NCBI GenBank assembly: GCA_036320915.1
Contig: JAXBDG010000013.1
Coordinates: forward strand, 1,612,001-1,676,000
DNA from: Linnemannia elongata
Taxonomy: Eukaryota > Mortierellomycota > Mortierellomycetes > Mortierellales > Mortierellaceae
DNA length: 64,000 nt
Direction: 5' to 3'
The position numbers were made by a program, and so were the translations under genes. The notes below the pieces were generated by a model that was not told where the DNA came from, made no database searches, and saw nothing but the letters and a program-made list of their open reading frames with translations. Position 1 is the first letter of the stretch; the number at the start of each line of letters is the position of its first letter. Positions 30,553 through 41,790 of the stretch are shown here, in pieces.

Positions 30553-31743
30553 CTAGTCTGCTTTGCTATGTGAGGTGGTAGTGGAAGAGGAGGAACCACG
30601 ACTAGTCTTCTCCAGGACACTGACAGTCGGCAGCCATCCCCATCCTCTCATCTCAATCACCGGCTTCCACCCTTGGACGATCAGACCATCCAACATAATG
30701 ACGGTCGAGAGAAGAAAGAGTCCCACGCTGACAAGGACATGCCACCACGCATGGAAATACAAATCCTTCACAATCCATACCAGCGACTCCTCTTCTTTCT
30801 CCAATTGATCGTCCTGGACATGATCGGAACCGAACGACAAGAAGGAAAAGAGCGTCCTCTCACAAAAGTTCAAATCCGTCATCCAGACCGCCACCGCGAC
30901 CACATACAGCCCGATCCCAGCCTCAAACACCCACTTAATATCCGGATACGCCGCCTTACGAGCACTGTAGACCTTAAAGATCAAGAACAGCGTCGTAAAC
31001 TCCAAGGGTCCAAAAGTTCCATGGAAACTGTAGAACTGGACCGATCCCTCTGTGAACGCCACCAACCCTGTCACAACCACCCCCACGACACCCAGCAGTT
31101 TAGGAAACCATGCAGGTTGTGGACCAAACCTGGATTCGATTAGACAAAAGAAGAGGACGAGGACAGAGTAGAGCATGGGCAGTTCGTCGAGCATCTGCAT
31201 GTGGTGGAGGAGAGTTGCATGGAAGAGGAATGAGCCGATGCCGACGACGGTGATTGTTCGGAATGCGAGCTTGAACCTGAAGAGACTTGGTACTTTTGCG
31301 ATTGCTTTTCCTGATGTGTTGGTGGTGTTGCTGATTGACATTGAGTTTGAAGAAGCGGCAGCGATGCGTTGCATGTCGGACTGGAGACGGTCGATGGAGT
31401 AACAAGCTGTTTCTCCGAGGATGATCATTGCAAAGGACGAGAATGAGTTGAAGAACTCTGCAATGTAGTATGACCAGACATAGTTGTCTATTGTTGTTGT
31501 TGTTGTAGGAGGAGGAATGAGTAAAAGTGTATCAGCCGTTGTGGTTGTTTTGTCCGAAGGTCAAGAGAACAGCAGTGTTCCTGAAGACGGAGGGGTGAAA
31601 GTTCGTTTGGTAGGCGAGGTAATGAGTATAATGACAGGAAGAGAAGAGGGAGGGTGAATGATACCTTCGCACCAGTCAATTGAGGAGGTAGGAGGACCCC
31701 AGTAGCCGGCCTGGCTGCCGTGGCTGTGGTTATGGACACTCAT
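30553..31743 (-). CDS. YPC1: Alkaline ceramidase
   Basis: Two exons (31743-31665 and 31487-30553) give 337 residues. The family start GYWGPPTSSIDWCEDNYVWS, with the intron inside the Glu-Asp codon junction, matches the ceramidase signature (WCE-x-NY). Metal-binding motifs are in place: FHATLLHHMQMLDELPMLYS (the conserved Ser, His and Asp) and YFHAWWHVLVSVG (the C-terminal His pair). About seven hydrophobic segments fit the seven-helix ER/Golgi fold. The enzyme hydrolyses ceramide or phytoceramide to a long-chain base and fatty acid, as yeast Ypc1/Ydc1. A Ser/Asn-rich insert (about 25 residues) follows the second conserved block. The C-terminal tail is Ser/Thr-rich. It is flanked on both sides by acidic single-pass membrane proteins. 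Confidence 0.94.
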
Positions 31744-32574
31744 CGGTATTTCGAAGGAGTGAAGGGAGGCAGAGGGAGTTAAAGAAGAAGGAAGGTGAAA
31801 AAGAGAAGAGGAAGAAAAGTCTAAAATGAAGTGTCCGAGCCACGAGTCAAAGACAAGTCAGCAACCTGCGCCGATTGGGCGGACATATTTTTTCCAAACC
31901 ACCTTCCTTCCCTTCTTATTGATGAAATAGCGTGCTACATCTGAGTTGTGAGGTTTTCTTCCGCGACGACCGTATTTGTTTGATCAGAAATGGTCTTCGG
32001 TGAGACAGATAAAGTAATCAATGATGGTGCCTGGATAAGGGTCAACCTTTTGTTGACCGTCATTCATTCTCTAGGGGTGGAGGGGGGGAAACAGCTAGTG
32101 AGAATCAAACGCGACAATCACTCCAACAATCTTCACAGAAAGAAAGAAAAGAAGAGAAAAAAAAAAAAAAACACACCATCGCGCGTCATGTGTCGCGTTT
32201 CTCCTTTTCGCGCCTTTTTTCGTTCTTCGCGTTACTTGTGACGCTGTAATCAAATGCGTTCCAACTTGATCTAAACGATATTGGGTCAAGGACAAATATA
32301 CGCAACTACGAAAGGTCGCGCACTCTATAATTTCCTTCTCGTAATAGTAGTCGTAGAACAATTCCTCTCGCCCCTTTCTTTTCTACATTCTTTTCTTCTT
32401 TGATCATGATCATCTCCACTCCGGGATATCCTTTTTTTCTTCGCTTGTTTTGTTACCACCCTTACCACCTTACCTCTCCTTTACTTCTTTCATCGCTTTC
32501 ACCACCAGCATCATCGTCACTACCATCCCCAAGAACCCTTTAGCTCTCTTCTCACCTTTCTCCACATATTACCA
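31744..32574. other. Divergent intergenic region with purine and pyrimidine halves
   Basis: The ceramidase side (31744-31830) is purine-rich on +, a pyrimidine leader on its own strand. The right side (32340-32570) is C/T-rich, the leader of the + strand gene at 32575. The middle has an A15 run at about 32158-32172. No gene seen. Confidence 0.5.
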
Positions 32575-34585
32575 ATGGTTTCCCTCGTACTCTTGATCCT
32601 GGCCCCAGTCCTCATCCTGGCCGCCGTGGTCGTTGCAGGCATCGCCCTCTTTGCCCCTGGCCCTTCAAACCCCAAACTCAAAACCAAGGTCACCCCGACT
32701 CTCACCACTCCACTCGTTCCTACTTCATCTGTCATATTCACGACGTGGCTCCTACCAGAGAAAGGAAAGGTTACTACGACGCCTTTTCTTCCGAGCAACA
32801 TTGTCACAACCAAACCCTTCAATCCTATTGTGAATAAGATCCCGCCGTCGTCCTTGTCGTCCGCCATCGTCATTACTACAACTAAGGTTCCTGAGGTTGT
32901 TACCACTACCTCCAAGATTCCAGAGGTCGTCACTACCAAGAGTGTCACTCCTCCACCTCCACCTCCCATTGCTTTACCCACCACTACCTCTGTCGCCAAG
33001 GTGATCCCCATACCCGTTCCTGTTCCTGCCCCTGCTCCTGTGCCTGAAGTTCCCTCAGATGAAAACATCAAGGAAAAGAACAAAGACGACAAGAACGACA
33101 AAGACAAGAAGGACGATGAAGATGAGGAGGAGGATGATGATGACTGGGAGGATGATGACGATGAGGAAGAGGAGGAAGAAGAAGACGAGTCGCCCAATAT
33201 CAATGGCACGACTGGCATTCAGGCTGTTGATGCTTCTGATAGTCGTCATGTCGCGACCATCAATTATGAGAGTGGTTCCGACAAGCGTAAGAGTAGCATT
33301 AACAAGAAGAGAGCTTTCAGGATGAGACGATCTGTCGCATTGAAGCAAGGTAACTTAATACCAATTGTTGCTTGTTATTTACATTTGTGCTTGGTCGAGG
33401 AAAACAAAAAATAAAAATACAAGGGGAAGGGGGACGTTAGGGTAATGCGGAAGATGAGGAATGATCATTCACCCTTTATTCCTTTTTCATTGTTCATTTT
33501 TCATTGTTCATTTTTCATTTGGGGACGATTTCGATATAGGCGGATCGGTGCTTGATGCAAAAGTAAAACCTACCAACGAAAGCAACAAGGACAAGAAGCC
33601 CGCGGTTGTGGAAGAGCTCCAGAAGCGGATTGACGAGATTGTCAAGAAGCAGAGTGCGCCTTTTGAGGCTGAGCTCTTCAGGATAATGACTGACCTCCTT
33701 GACAGTCAAGGCGCCGTCGAGTACCAGGATGTCCTCAATAACATTGAAATCACCACCCAACAGGAGGACTTGGATTCATCTGTCAGCGACAACAAGGATG
33801 CTGTTACTCAGACAACATTCCATGCTCAAGATGACGCAACCCCCGCACCAGCCCCTGGTTTTAACCCACGCGCGTTCCTCAACACCCTTCTCCAACCCTT
33901 CATCATTCAATTCCGCACCGACGTCCGCAACACCGTCATCTTCATCTGCGGTGGCCAACACGACGGTCTCATCGACGGCGCGATCAACGGTAACGACGAC
34001 TATGCCAAAAAAGCCGCTCAGGACGATATCATTGCCACCACCCACCCGGACGGCGTCCATTTCGCAGACTTGTACGATCCCAAAACAGCCGCCTTGGCGC
34101 TCGACTGTTTAAAGACCCACTTTGGGCATTTGACGACGGCGTTGGGCAAGTTGCTGGTGGATCGGTTTGCAGCGGCGAAGGAGTTTTTGTTGAAACAGGT
34201 TGCGGGGTTGGCAGGGATCCCTCGGTTCTTGATTCCCTTTTCGGAGGAAGGGGATGATAAGGGTGCTGCAGCTTTTGCTGCAGCTGTTGCTGTTGCTGCT
34301 GGTGAAGCCTCAGTGTCGAGCGAGGAAAAGAAGGAGAGAATTGAGCGGTCAGGAGCGTTTGCGGAGTGGTTGGTCGATAGTATGGTGCACGAGTTCCAAC
34401 TCGCTGTAGAACAGGATCAGGAGCTCGCTAGCGGTGGTAGGAGTAACACTGCGACGGTCGCGAAACTACCCGATGCTGAAGAGAAGAAAAAAGGGGAGGA
34501 GGAGGAAGAGACGAGTCCCCCACTGGTGGCACGCGAGTCATCTCAGCCTAGGATTCGATCTCGGCGAAGCACCAACAAGATCTGA
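32575..34585 (+). CDS. Membrane-anchored or secreted protein with acidic tract, family not recognised
   Basis: Two exons (32575-33349 and 33540-34585) give 606 residues. The first 27 residues are hydrophobic (signal peptide or anchor) with little charge. A Thr/Pro/Val-rich region (about 30-160) with repeated TTTKVPEVVTT-like units suggests an O-glycosylated stalk. It is followed by Lys/Asp-rich and then almost pure Asp/Glu sequence (about 165-205). Exon 2 encodes a helical domain (about 260-530) with KAQ-like charged helices and FNPRAFLNTLLQPFI, then an Ala-rich patch and a basic end. The 190-bp intron carries a tandem TTCATTGTTCATTTT repeat just before its acceptor. I do not recognise the domain; secretion or ER retention cannot be decided. 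Confidence 0.85.
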
Positions 34586-36930
34586 TAAGCAGTGTACAAC
34601 ACCGCAACGAGATGAGGAGGAGGAGAGAAGGGAGATGAGCATAGGGATACATTACTCATTTATTCTCACACATGTCCGCACATGTTGCAGGTGAAGGCTG
34701 AAGAACAGAAATAAAACAATATAGCAAATCAGTTTGTGCGCAAAGGAAAAGAGGTGAGGAGGAGATGAAAAGAAGAAAAGGAGATGAGAAAGCGGGATGT
34801 CCAAATTAGATTGCTGTTCGTTTCTTTTCTTCATGACCCGGTAACCTCACAAAGGAAACAACGCCCAGTTCTCTTTCGCTTATTGAATCGTTGAGTTGTT
34901 AGATGCTGTGTGCGGATGTTTATGTTGTATGTGTCTGTGGATGAACAATCAAAACGAAGACGACTTCGCAGTTGGACAGACAAGTGAGCAAGGCAGCGGA
35001 GTGTGAGGTTAGCAAGGTGGTGATGAAAGTGATGGTGAAAGTGAAAGAAAGTAGAGAAGATGAGAAGAAGAGATGCATGCTTTAAAGATCGGATCAAGGA
35101 TATTGCTTTGCCCATTTTCTTTTTCAAACTCTATGATATGATACTCAAGACTAGACTGTTCGAAGGAGAAATGACACACAATTGTCAACTCCTTGCCCTG
35201 ACCTCAAGAGCCAAGAGGTGAACCCTGCCTCTAACCGATCTAACAAGCAAGCAGGCACCTCTCCATCGCAGAGTGTACCATTGTATATTGAGTTCTCATT
35301 AATAACAATTGATTTCCCCATAAAGTGATCTGGGCGGTGAAGGTGAACACTGATAAACAACAACAGGAAGAGTCGCTTATCAGATCGTTTTTGTTATTTG
35401 GCCAATTGCGCCTCACACTGGTTCAGTTCCTGTTCTTGATCTCTGTGGCTGTCCTCGAGGGGGTAACCCAGTAGAGTACATTCAGAGCCACAGACATGTC
35501 TTTGCCTGTTGGGTTAATACCATAGCTTTCATCTTTTGCTTGCATTGTTCGCTTTGTGCCTAGACACGGGCGCAAGACTTCTAGCGCATAGCCTAGAGAA
35601 AAGGTCTAGAGAAGCATGCTTTTAGATACGATACGAAAAAATTGGCCTTTTGGAATGAAGCAACAATATAACCAATGAGTTAAAAAAAGATCCTATCTTG
35701 TAACGTGTTTACACAAAGAAAAAATCAATGGGCGATAACAACCACCACGTTATGGCTTTTCGTTTTCCCTTTTCTTTATTTGCTTTTTGTTTTTAGACAT
35801 TCCTAAGGGACAGAGAGATAGGGAACCAAACGAGATAGATAGGCTCTTATTTTCGTCTACTCTCATTCGTTCCTTTGGTACAGTTCATGTGAAAAGGGGA
35901 GATAGGGAAGGGGAGGGGCAAGGGGTCAAGAGGGCAACAAAGGGATATTTGATTTGAAGCAGCCGACGTGAAGGAGGTTTGGATTTGGATAATGTCCTTG
36001 TCCATAACCGAGAAAATAAAAACAAAAGCGCACTTCCGCCATTGAAGGAGGTTTCGAGTAACATGCACACGACCGGCCCCCTTCGCTCCTGTCCCTCCTT
36101 CCATGCTTCGTTTTCCTATTTTCTCTTTCCCTCTTCTGTTTCGCCCACTACTTGAAAATGTCCCTTGCATGGTATCAAACATGTGTATAGTGTGTACCGT
36201 GCCCAAAAATAAATGGCTGCGATGTTGTTAATTTTTTTTTGTTTCTCAGACAGATACGTCCACTACTGGCTGATGCACGGTGTTTTTTTTTCGGCGGCCT
36301 CACCTTGTTTGCCTTCTGCCATGCCATTGACTCATATCACACGATATAGAAAGAAATGTCTAGGAGGCACGTAACGTCCTCAAAAACAGGGAGGGAAGAA
36401 CAAAAAAAGTCGATGGAACCTTTTTTCCCCCTTCTTGCCTTTAGCCGATCTATTAAGTATAATGCTCGTGTTGGTTCGTAGTCCTCCTTTCTTCTCCTCT
36501 CCTTCATGACTCCTTTTGACTTTTCTTCGTCCCGCTTCTCTTCATGATAGCTTAGCCGGGTTTTGTGCATTGTTCTGGACTCTCCCGACTTTATGCACCT
36601 ACCCCCTCAACAACATTGATACAGTATGCATATGCAGAAAAAACGCGATACAGTGAGAGAAATAAAAGCTGGATGAGTTCTTGATCTTTTCTCCTTGCAT
36701 TAAAAGGTCAAAGAGCTACTTTTTGTGCAGGCATTTTCGCGCTTACTGCATGGCATAACGCCAAGGGGACCACTGGAGTGAGAAAGGGCTATCTGGCATT
36801 GTCGTTAACTCGTTCCGCTGGTTCCGGTTTTGCCTTGGAGGGCGTGTCTATCGGATCTCGATCTAGAATAGTCAAAGACAATTGGATTGACTCGATAAGG
36901 GATCTCTTCAGCATGGACCACGCACTTTCA

Positions 36931-36967
<37 letters not shown>

Positions 36968-39446
36968 CTGATGCGATATATGTTTTGCATGGTGCAAGTG
37001 AACCAAGAGCAAAGAGCATTCAATGTCTTGAATGTGGTGGACCTTCCTTTTTACACGTACGCCAGTGCTCTGACCCGCTTTTCCTTTGCCCTTTGCCCTT
37101 ATTCCTTGTCCCCTCTTTGCAGCACTCTTTTGGACGTGTCTCCTTATTCGTCTCCATTGATATTGTTAACAGGGGGGTGTTGTGGCGGCATGAGGGGTGG
37201 GTGTGAGGACATCCATTGCTCGTTCGATTTCGTTTTCGTACAAGACAATGGCCCATGCTCTACTCCGTTTTTTTTGTTCCACGTATTCCCTAATAACAAG
37301 GATATTCTTTGTATCGGATCATGCGGGTCAGTCGTTATATTTTTTTGTTCATTTTTTTTTTCAAGGGTACCCCTTTCTCGTGAGACAACAAAAATAACAA
37401 AGCCCATCTAACAGACGATGGAACAGAGGTCGAGGTCCTTCTTGCTTCTTCCATAGACTAATCGTGGCAAAGCGGAGGACAAAGATATGTTCACATAACA
37501 GTCTTTTTCAATCGTCCTCCTTTGCCCTCCCCATGCCCTTTTAGTTGAACCGATCACATTTTTGGCTTGTTTCTTTTCCCTCTCTCCCCTGTGGATTCTA
37601 TGGGTTGATACACGCGAACTAAGCATTTGAGAAAATCGAGTGCTATGAGAGGAAACTATACACGACTGTTTGAGCAACAACATTGGACGAGTCGGGCCGT
37701 CATTCATCATCATCATTATTATCACTTCTAGTAAGCTGGTTTGGGGGGGAGGGGGGGTTCATGATGAAGGAGTAGCTCTTAGGTCAGGGTTCAAAGAAAG
37801 AAAGGGTACGTGTCAATTGTAGTTATATCATCGTATGTACCCGTGGGTAAACGCGTCAATGATTTTTTTTACGTGTACCTTCTGCCACAGTCCGTGATCA
37901 AATACCAACGAATCATTATTACCCTTTTCTCCACTCCTTCCTTCCTTCCGTCAGGATGGACAAAGTAAAACAAAGAGAACATTAGAGAAACAAAGAGAAG
38001 GAAAGGGAAAAGGGGGGGGAGGTGTATGTAATGCTGTTGTCAATCCACTTTCTTTCCCCTAGTTCCATTACAATCCTTTCTCTTTCTATTCATATCCATT
38101 TTCTTGCCCCATCAAAATCATAAAAAAAAAAATGGATCGGGTCAGGGCTGGTGGATTGCGCACGAGTACCTTCCTACAGGTCCACATTCAAAAGGCGAAA
38201 AATGAACAGCAAAAGTGAATACGCCCAGAGACGTAAAAAAACAACCTTGCCCGGGCTTTTCCTTTTCCTTTTCCTTGTCCTCCTCTCCCACACAACCCAC
38301 CCAACCCGTGTTCCTTTTGCTTACATGTTACAGCATACAAAGGAACGCCAGCATGACCAAAAATCCTTTTTTTTTTTTTTTCGCCACTTTGAGCTGGCTA
38401 ACTGGCCTCTGCGCCGGACCGGGCCGTGGTCGTGGGAAGGAAAGGAAGGGTTGGTGGTTTATCCACCCTCTTTTTTTTTTGTGGGTCTCCTCTACCTATT
38501 CTTACGCGACGGAACCCCTATACTCCCTCCTTCCTTCACCCCTTTCGCTTTCGAACCCTTATTGGGGGAGAAAAAGAAATAGGGAGTAGTAAGGTTGGCA
38601 GCTGGTAGCAGGGGACTCGATAGACGGCTGACCTCTCTTGGGAAAGGGGCAAGGATCTGTAGCTGTTCTCATAATTCACTCTATGGCGAGATGAATACAA
38701 ATGGGTGGTGGGTAGAGAGGAGAGGAGGGCACGGGTCAATTGGATATGGTCAGAGAGAGAGATCCTGTATCAATTCACCCCTTCTTTTGTTTTGAATGTA
38801 TGAAAACTGCATGCCCCCTTCCCCAACTCCCCATCCCCTTTGCTTTACGCTTTTGGGCAATTGGGACAAAGGGGGAGAGGGAGGGGAACTGGGGACGAAA
38901 GGGAAAGGGGGCGGAAAAAGAAATAAGTCGCGATCTGCGCAAAAACTAATTCGTTCGCACAGGACAACAAGGAGGGCACAGGACGACAAGCGAAGACAAG
39001 GACAAGGGGATAAGGCACTTTTGTCTTCCCCCCTCTCCTCCTGCTTAGTCGCCGAGAGGAAGAATGAAAATGAACCGAGGGGTCAAATATCTAATATCAT
39101 ATTCAACCGTGGCATGCTTCCGTCAGAGTAATTTTTTCTTTTTCTGTTCAATGGCAAAAGGCAGACAAGTAGTTTTGTGTTTGGTTTGGTTTTTCATCCT
39201 TCTTGCGAAGGAAGAAGAGATATTATTGATAGAATAAGAGAATGAGTGACTAATGTACATGGAGCTGAATGTGGGTATGAAAGGCTAACTAACTGGTTTT
39301 TTTTCTGAAGGTTTTTGTTATATACAGGGCGAGAAAAAGAGAGTAGACCAAAGAAGAAGAGACTAAAAGTACAGCAATTGGGGAATGCAAGGGTGTTGTT
39401 GTTGTTTGGTTTCGTTGTGTGTGGGGTAAGGTTAGACGAGGAATGT
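34586..39446. other. 4.9-kb gene-poor region
   Basis: No open frame longer than about 150 codons, and those present are Phe/Ser/Arg/Lys low complexity. Notable parts: a higher-complexity island at about 35150-35640 with an inverted pair (TCTGTGGCT near 35439, AGCCACAGA near 35487), a T30 run at 36934-36963 and purine tracts at 37960-38020. The rightmost 300 bp are the 3' flank of the Ecl1-like gene. Unseen RNA genes are possible. Confidence 0.5.
36934..36963 (+). repeat. Poly(T)30 tract
   Basis: Uninterrupted run of 30 T with no recognisable element before or after it. Confidence 0.85.
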
Positions 39447-39994
39447 CTACCAGAAGAAACCGCCCTTCTTGTTCGTTGCTGTGCTTGTTGTCGTCGTGGT
39501 CATGGTGTACTGAGGCCCTGTGGTCGACTTGCGGCGCAAGTCAGCATATTCAGCTCCATGGTGTGCTGCTGCGGGGTGACCGAGAGAGAAGGAAGGAGGC
39601 GAGATACGACCGGAGGAGGTCTTGTTGTAGAGGTAGTTGGTCATGGGCGAAGTTGGTGGTGAAGGGTAAGTGTTGTGGCTGGAAGAGTTGACGCTGGACA
39701 GGGTGGGTGAAGACATGGGTGAGGAAGTAGACTTTTGGCGAGGGAAGCTCTGGAGGTCGGCGGGGTATTTGTAACCGAGGTCTGTGTGTGAGGCCAGGGC
39801 ATCAGCCTTTTTGCAGCGGTCTGAGCAGTAGAGACTTGACTATTGAAAGGAAGAAAGGAGAGAGGAAGATGGGTTAGTTTTCAATTGCCTTTAGAGTGTT
39901 GCGCATGGTTAAAAGGAGAAGAGAAGGTGAAGAGCCTTACCTCCCAGGCGAGGGGAATATGCTGTTCGCAAACGGGGCACCAGTTAAGATCCAT
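39447..39994 (-). CDS. Ecl1-like small zinc-binding protein (life-span regulatory factor family)
   Basis: Two exons (39994-39941 and 39839-39447) give 148 residues. The N-terminus has MDLNWCPVCEQHI and, after a 101-bp intron, LYCSDRCKKAD. The C-x2-C plus C-x3-C arrangement, in which a short spacer precedes LYCS-x2-C, is that of the fungal Ecl1 family. In fission yeast Ecl1 proteins extend chronological life span and respond to nutrients and zinc. The remainder is Ser/Pro/Thr-rich and disordered, with SPTLSSVNSSS and PSPPTSPMTNY, possible proline-directed phosphosites. An alternative is an unrelated small CCCC zinc finger. The intron lies between the two Cys pairs. Confidence 0.75.
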
Positions 39995-41133
39995 TGTTGT
40001 TATAGTTGTTGTTGTTGTTGATGTGTATGAGCGAGAGAAGGTTGATTAAAGAAGCAGAGGCCCTTTGAAGTTGTTGGTTTGAGTGAGAGTGAGAAAAGTC
40101 TCGTTGAGGTAGCAGAGGGTGTTGAAAGTGGTTTGTGCTGTGAGTGAAGAACCAGAACAAAAGAAAAAGAAGAAACAACAGGAGAAGAAGAAAAGGTTGT
40201 GGGGGGAAAAGCCCTTGTATTTATAATGGACCCGTTGGTTGACAAGTCAATCGAGGATGGATCACATATGAATGAGAAAAGACGCAATAATCGTGTATTA
40301 TCGTATCTGACCCGACTCGACCAAGAGTGACAAACACGGGTAGCGATATGATTGAATTGAATTCGAGAATTGAATACAATTGTTCATGGTGAGTAATCTG
40401 TACGCAAGAGAACACAAGGCACGGCAATGGAGTAATAATTGATTGAATAGGGCTAATATTTTATTCAATCGAGAATGTTTGTATTGTATTCGCCATTCAT
40501 TGAATGGCCCTTCTTGGCACAAGAAAGGAGAAAAAGGTGACTAACTGCGTTGCTTGTTCACTCCTGGCTGGGAGAATCCTTGTCTCTGATTCGTCCATTG
40601 ACCCTCGATGACTCTTTTCGAGCAGAGCCGAATTCTTTTCCTATTGCTGTTTACTCTCTTGGTACCTGGCCTTGGCCTTATTCCTTTTCATACAACTTTC
40701 TTTTTTTCTTCTTCCTCTTCTTGGTATGGTATGACAATGACAACAGCAGCCAAGCAAACCGCACCATCCCCCCACCTTGCCTGGTCCATTCGCAAAAATA
40801 CGAAAATATGAACAACTCTTCCCCTCCACTATACTTAGCGGCTAAGAAAAAAAAATACCCCTGCCTGGCTCAAGCGAACGTAGAAAAGAAAACAGGCAGT
40901 TGCCATTGTGCCTGAATACATAAAAAGAGTGGACTCAAAGGAAAAAGAAAGGAAAAAAAAAAAAAAGAGATATATCAGCACATCTAATAATTCTCCTTGA
41001 TTGTGTGTGTGTGCCCTGGCTATTGTCCAATTGCTCCATTTGTGCCAACGTGCTCTACGGTTCAATATCGGCCATTCTCACTTGCACGAACTATCCCTGT
41101 ACATCCTCACTGGGCCAGATCTAATGACCACTC

Positions 41134-41409
41134 ATATCAATACTCTCCAACACTTGCTCTAATAGATGTCTGATCGATGTCCTGCCCCTTCCATCTCCTT
41201 GTAACGTGTCGTGCTTGTTGTTGTTGACAGTATCTGTCAGCAAACAAAGGTCTACAGGCATTCCATACCCAATTGCTGTGCCCACAAGCTGTGGTCATCC
41301 TGTTTCTAATCATTTGATTGTATGTCGCCACCACCGCCTCCTTCCCCTGACTCCACAAGAATGTGCTGTCGATTGCTAGAACAATCTCATGAATCGCCTA
41401 GCCGCAGTG
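41134..41409 (-). pseudogene. Possible coding fossil of unknown family
   Basis: On the minus strand about 91 codons are open from just after a TAG (near 41400) to a TGA, with balanced amino-acid composition unlike the surrounding simple-sequence frames (for example HSNWVWNACRPLFADRYC). There is no start codon beyond an internal Met and no intron joins it to anything. A second, similar open stretch lies at 41577-41790. Both may be remnants of one gene or transposable element. I do not recognise the family. Confidence 0.25.
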
Positions 41410-41576
41410 CAGAGAAGGATTGCGGCAAAGTCAATGCTTAGCTGGAGGCGCTAATTGACCCATGGTGTTCTATACTTTATGATCCGCCACCGATCGCTGT
41501 TCTACTCCTGGGAAGTGATCAATTGCCCTTCTTTTACATTCTCACGCGCCAGTTTTTAGCTTCACTCATACACAGA

Positions 41577-41790
41577 GACTCATATACTTTTCAGTTGACA
41601 GTGACCAGACCGCAGTTCCTTCAACCTGTTTGTTCTTTCTAACAAAGTTCCTTCCAGAAGGTGCTTTCTAGAGATGTGCGCACAAAGAAACCATATTGAT
41701 TTATTTCCTTTAAAGTCGACGATGGCCTGCGACTCGATTCTGAGCAAAGCAACCATTTGGGGAACATCCGTGTGCAAAACAAAGGAAATT
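41577..41790 (-). pseudogene. Second possible coding fossil
   Basis: About 69 open codons on the minus strand containing MVALLRIESQAIVDFKGNK and a Cys/His-containing SIWFLCAHISRKH. The composition is protein-like but the stretch is too short to place. It is separated from the fossil at 41134 by DNA with stops in every frame. Confidence 0.22.

Noticed and set aside
35430..35500. Inverted pair TCTGTGGCT / AGCCACAGA as a structured RNA
   Set aside because: A 9-bp stem with a loop of about 40 bases is expected by chance over several kilobases; no box elements or Pol III signals were seen.
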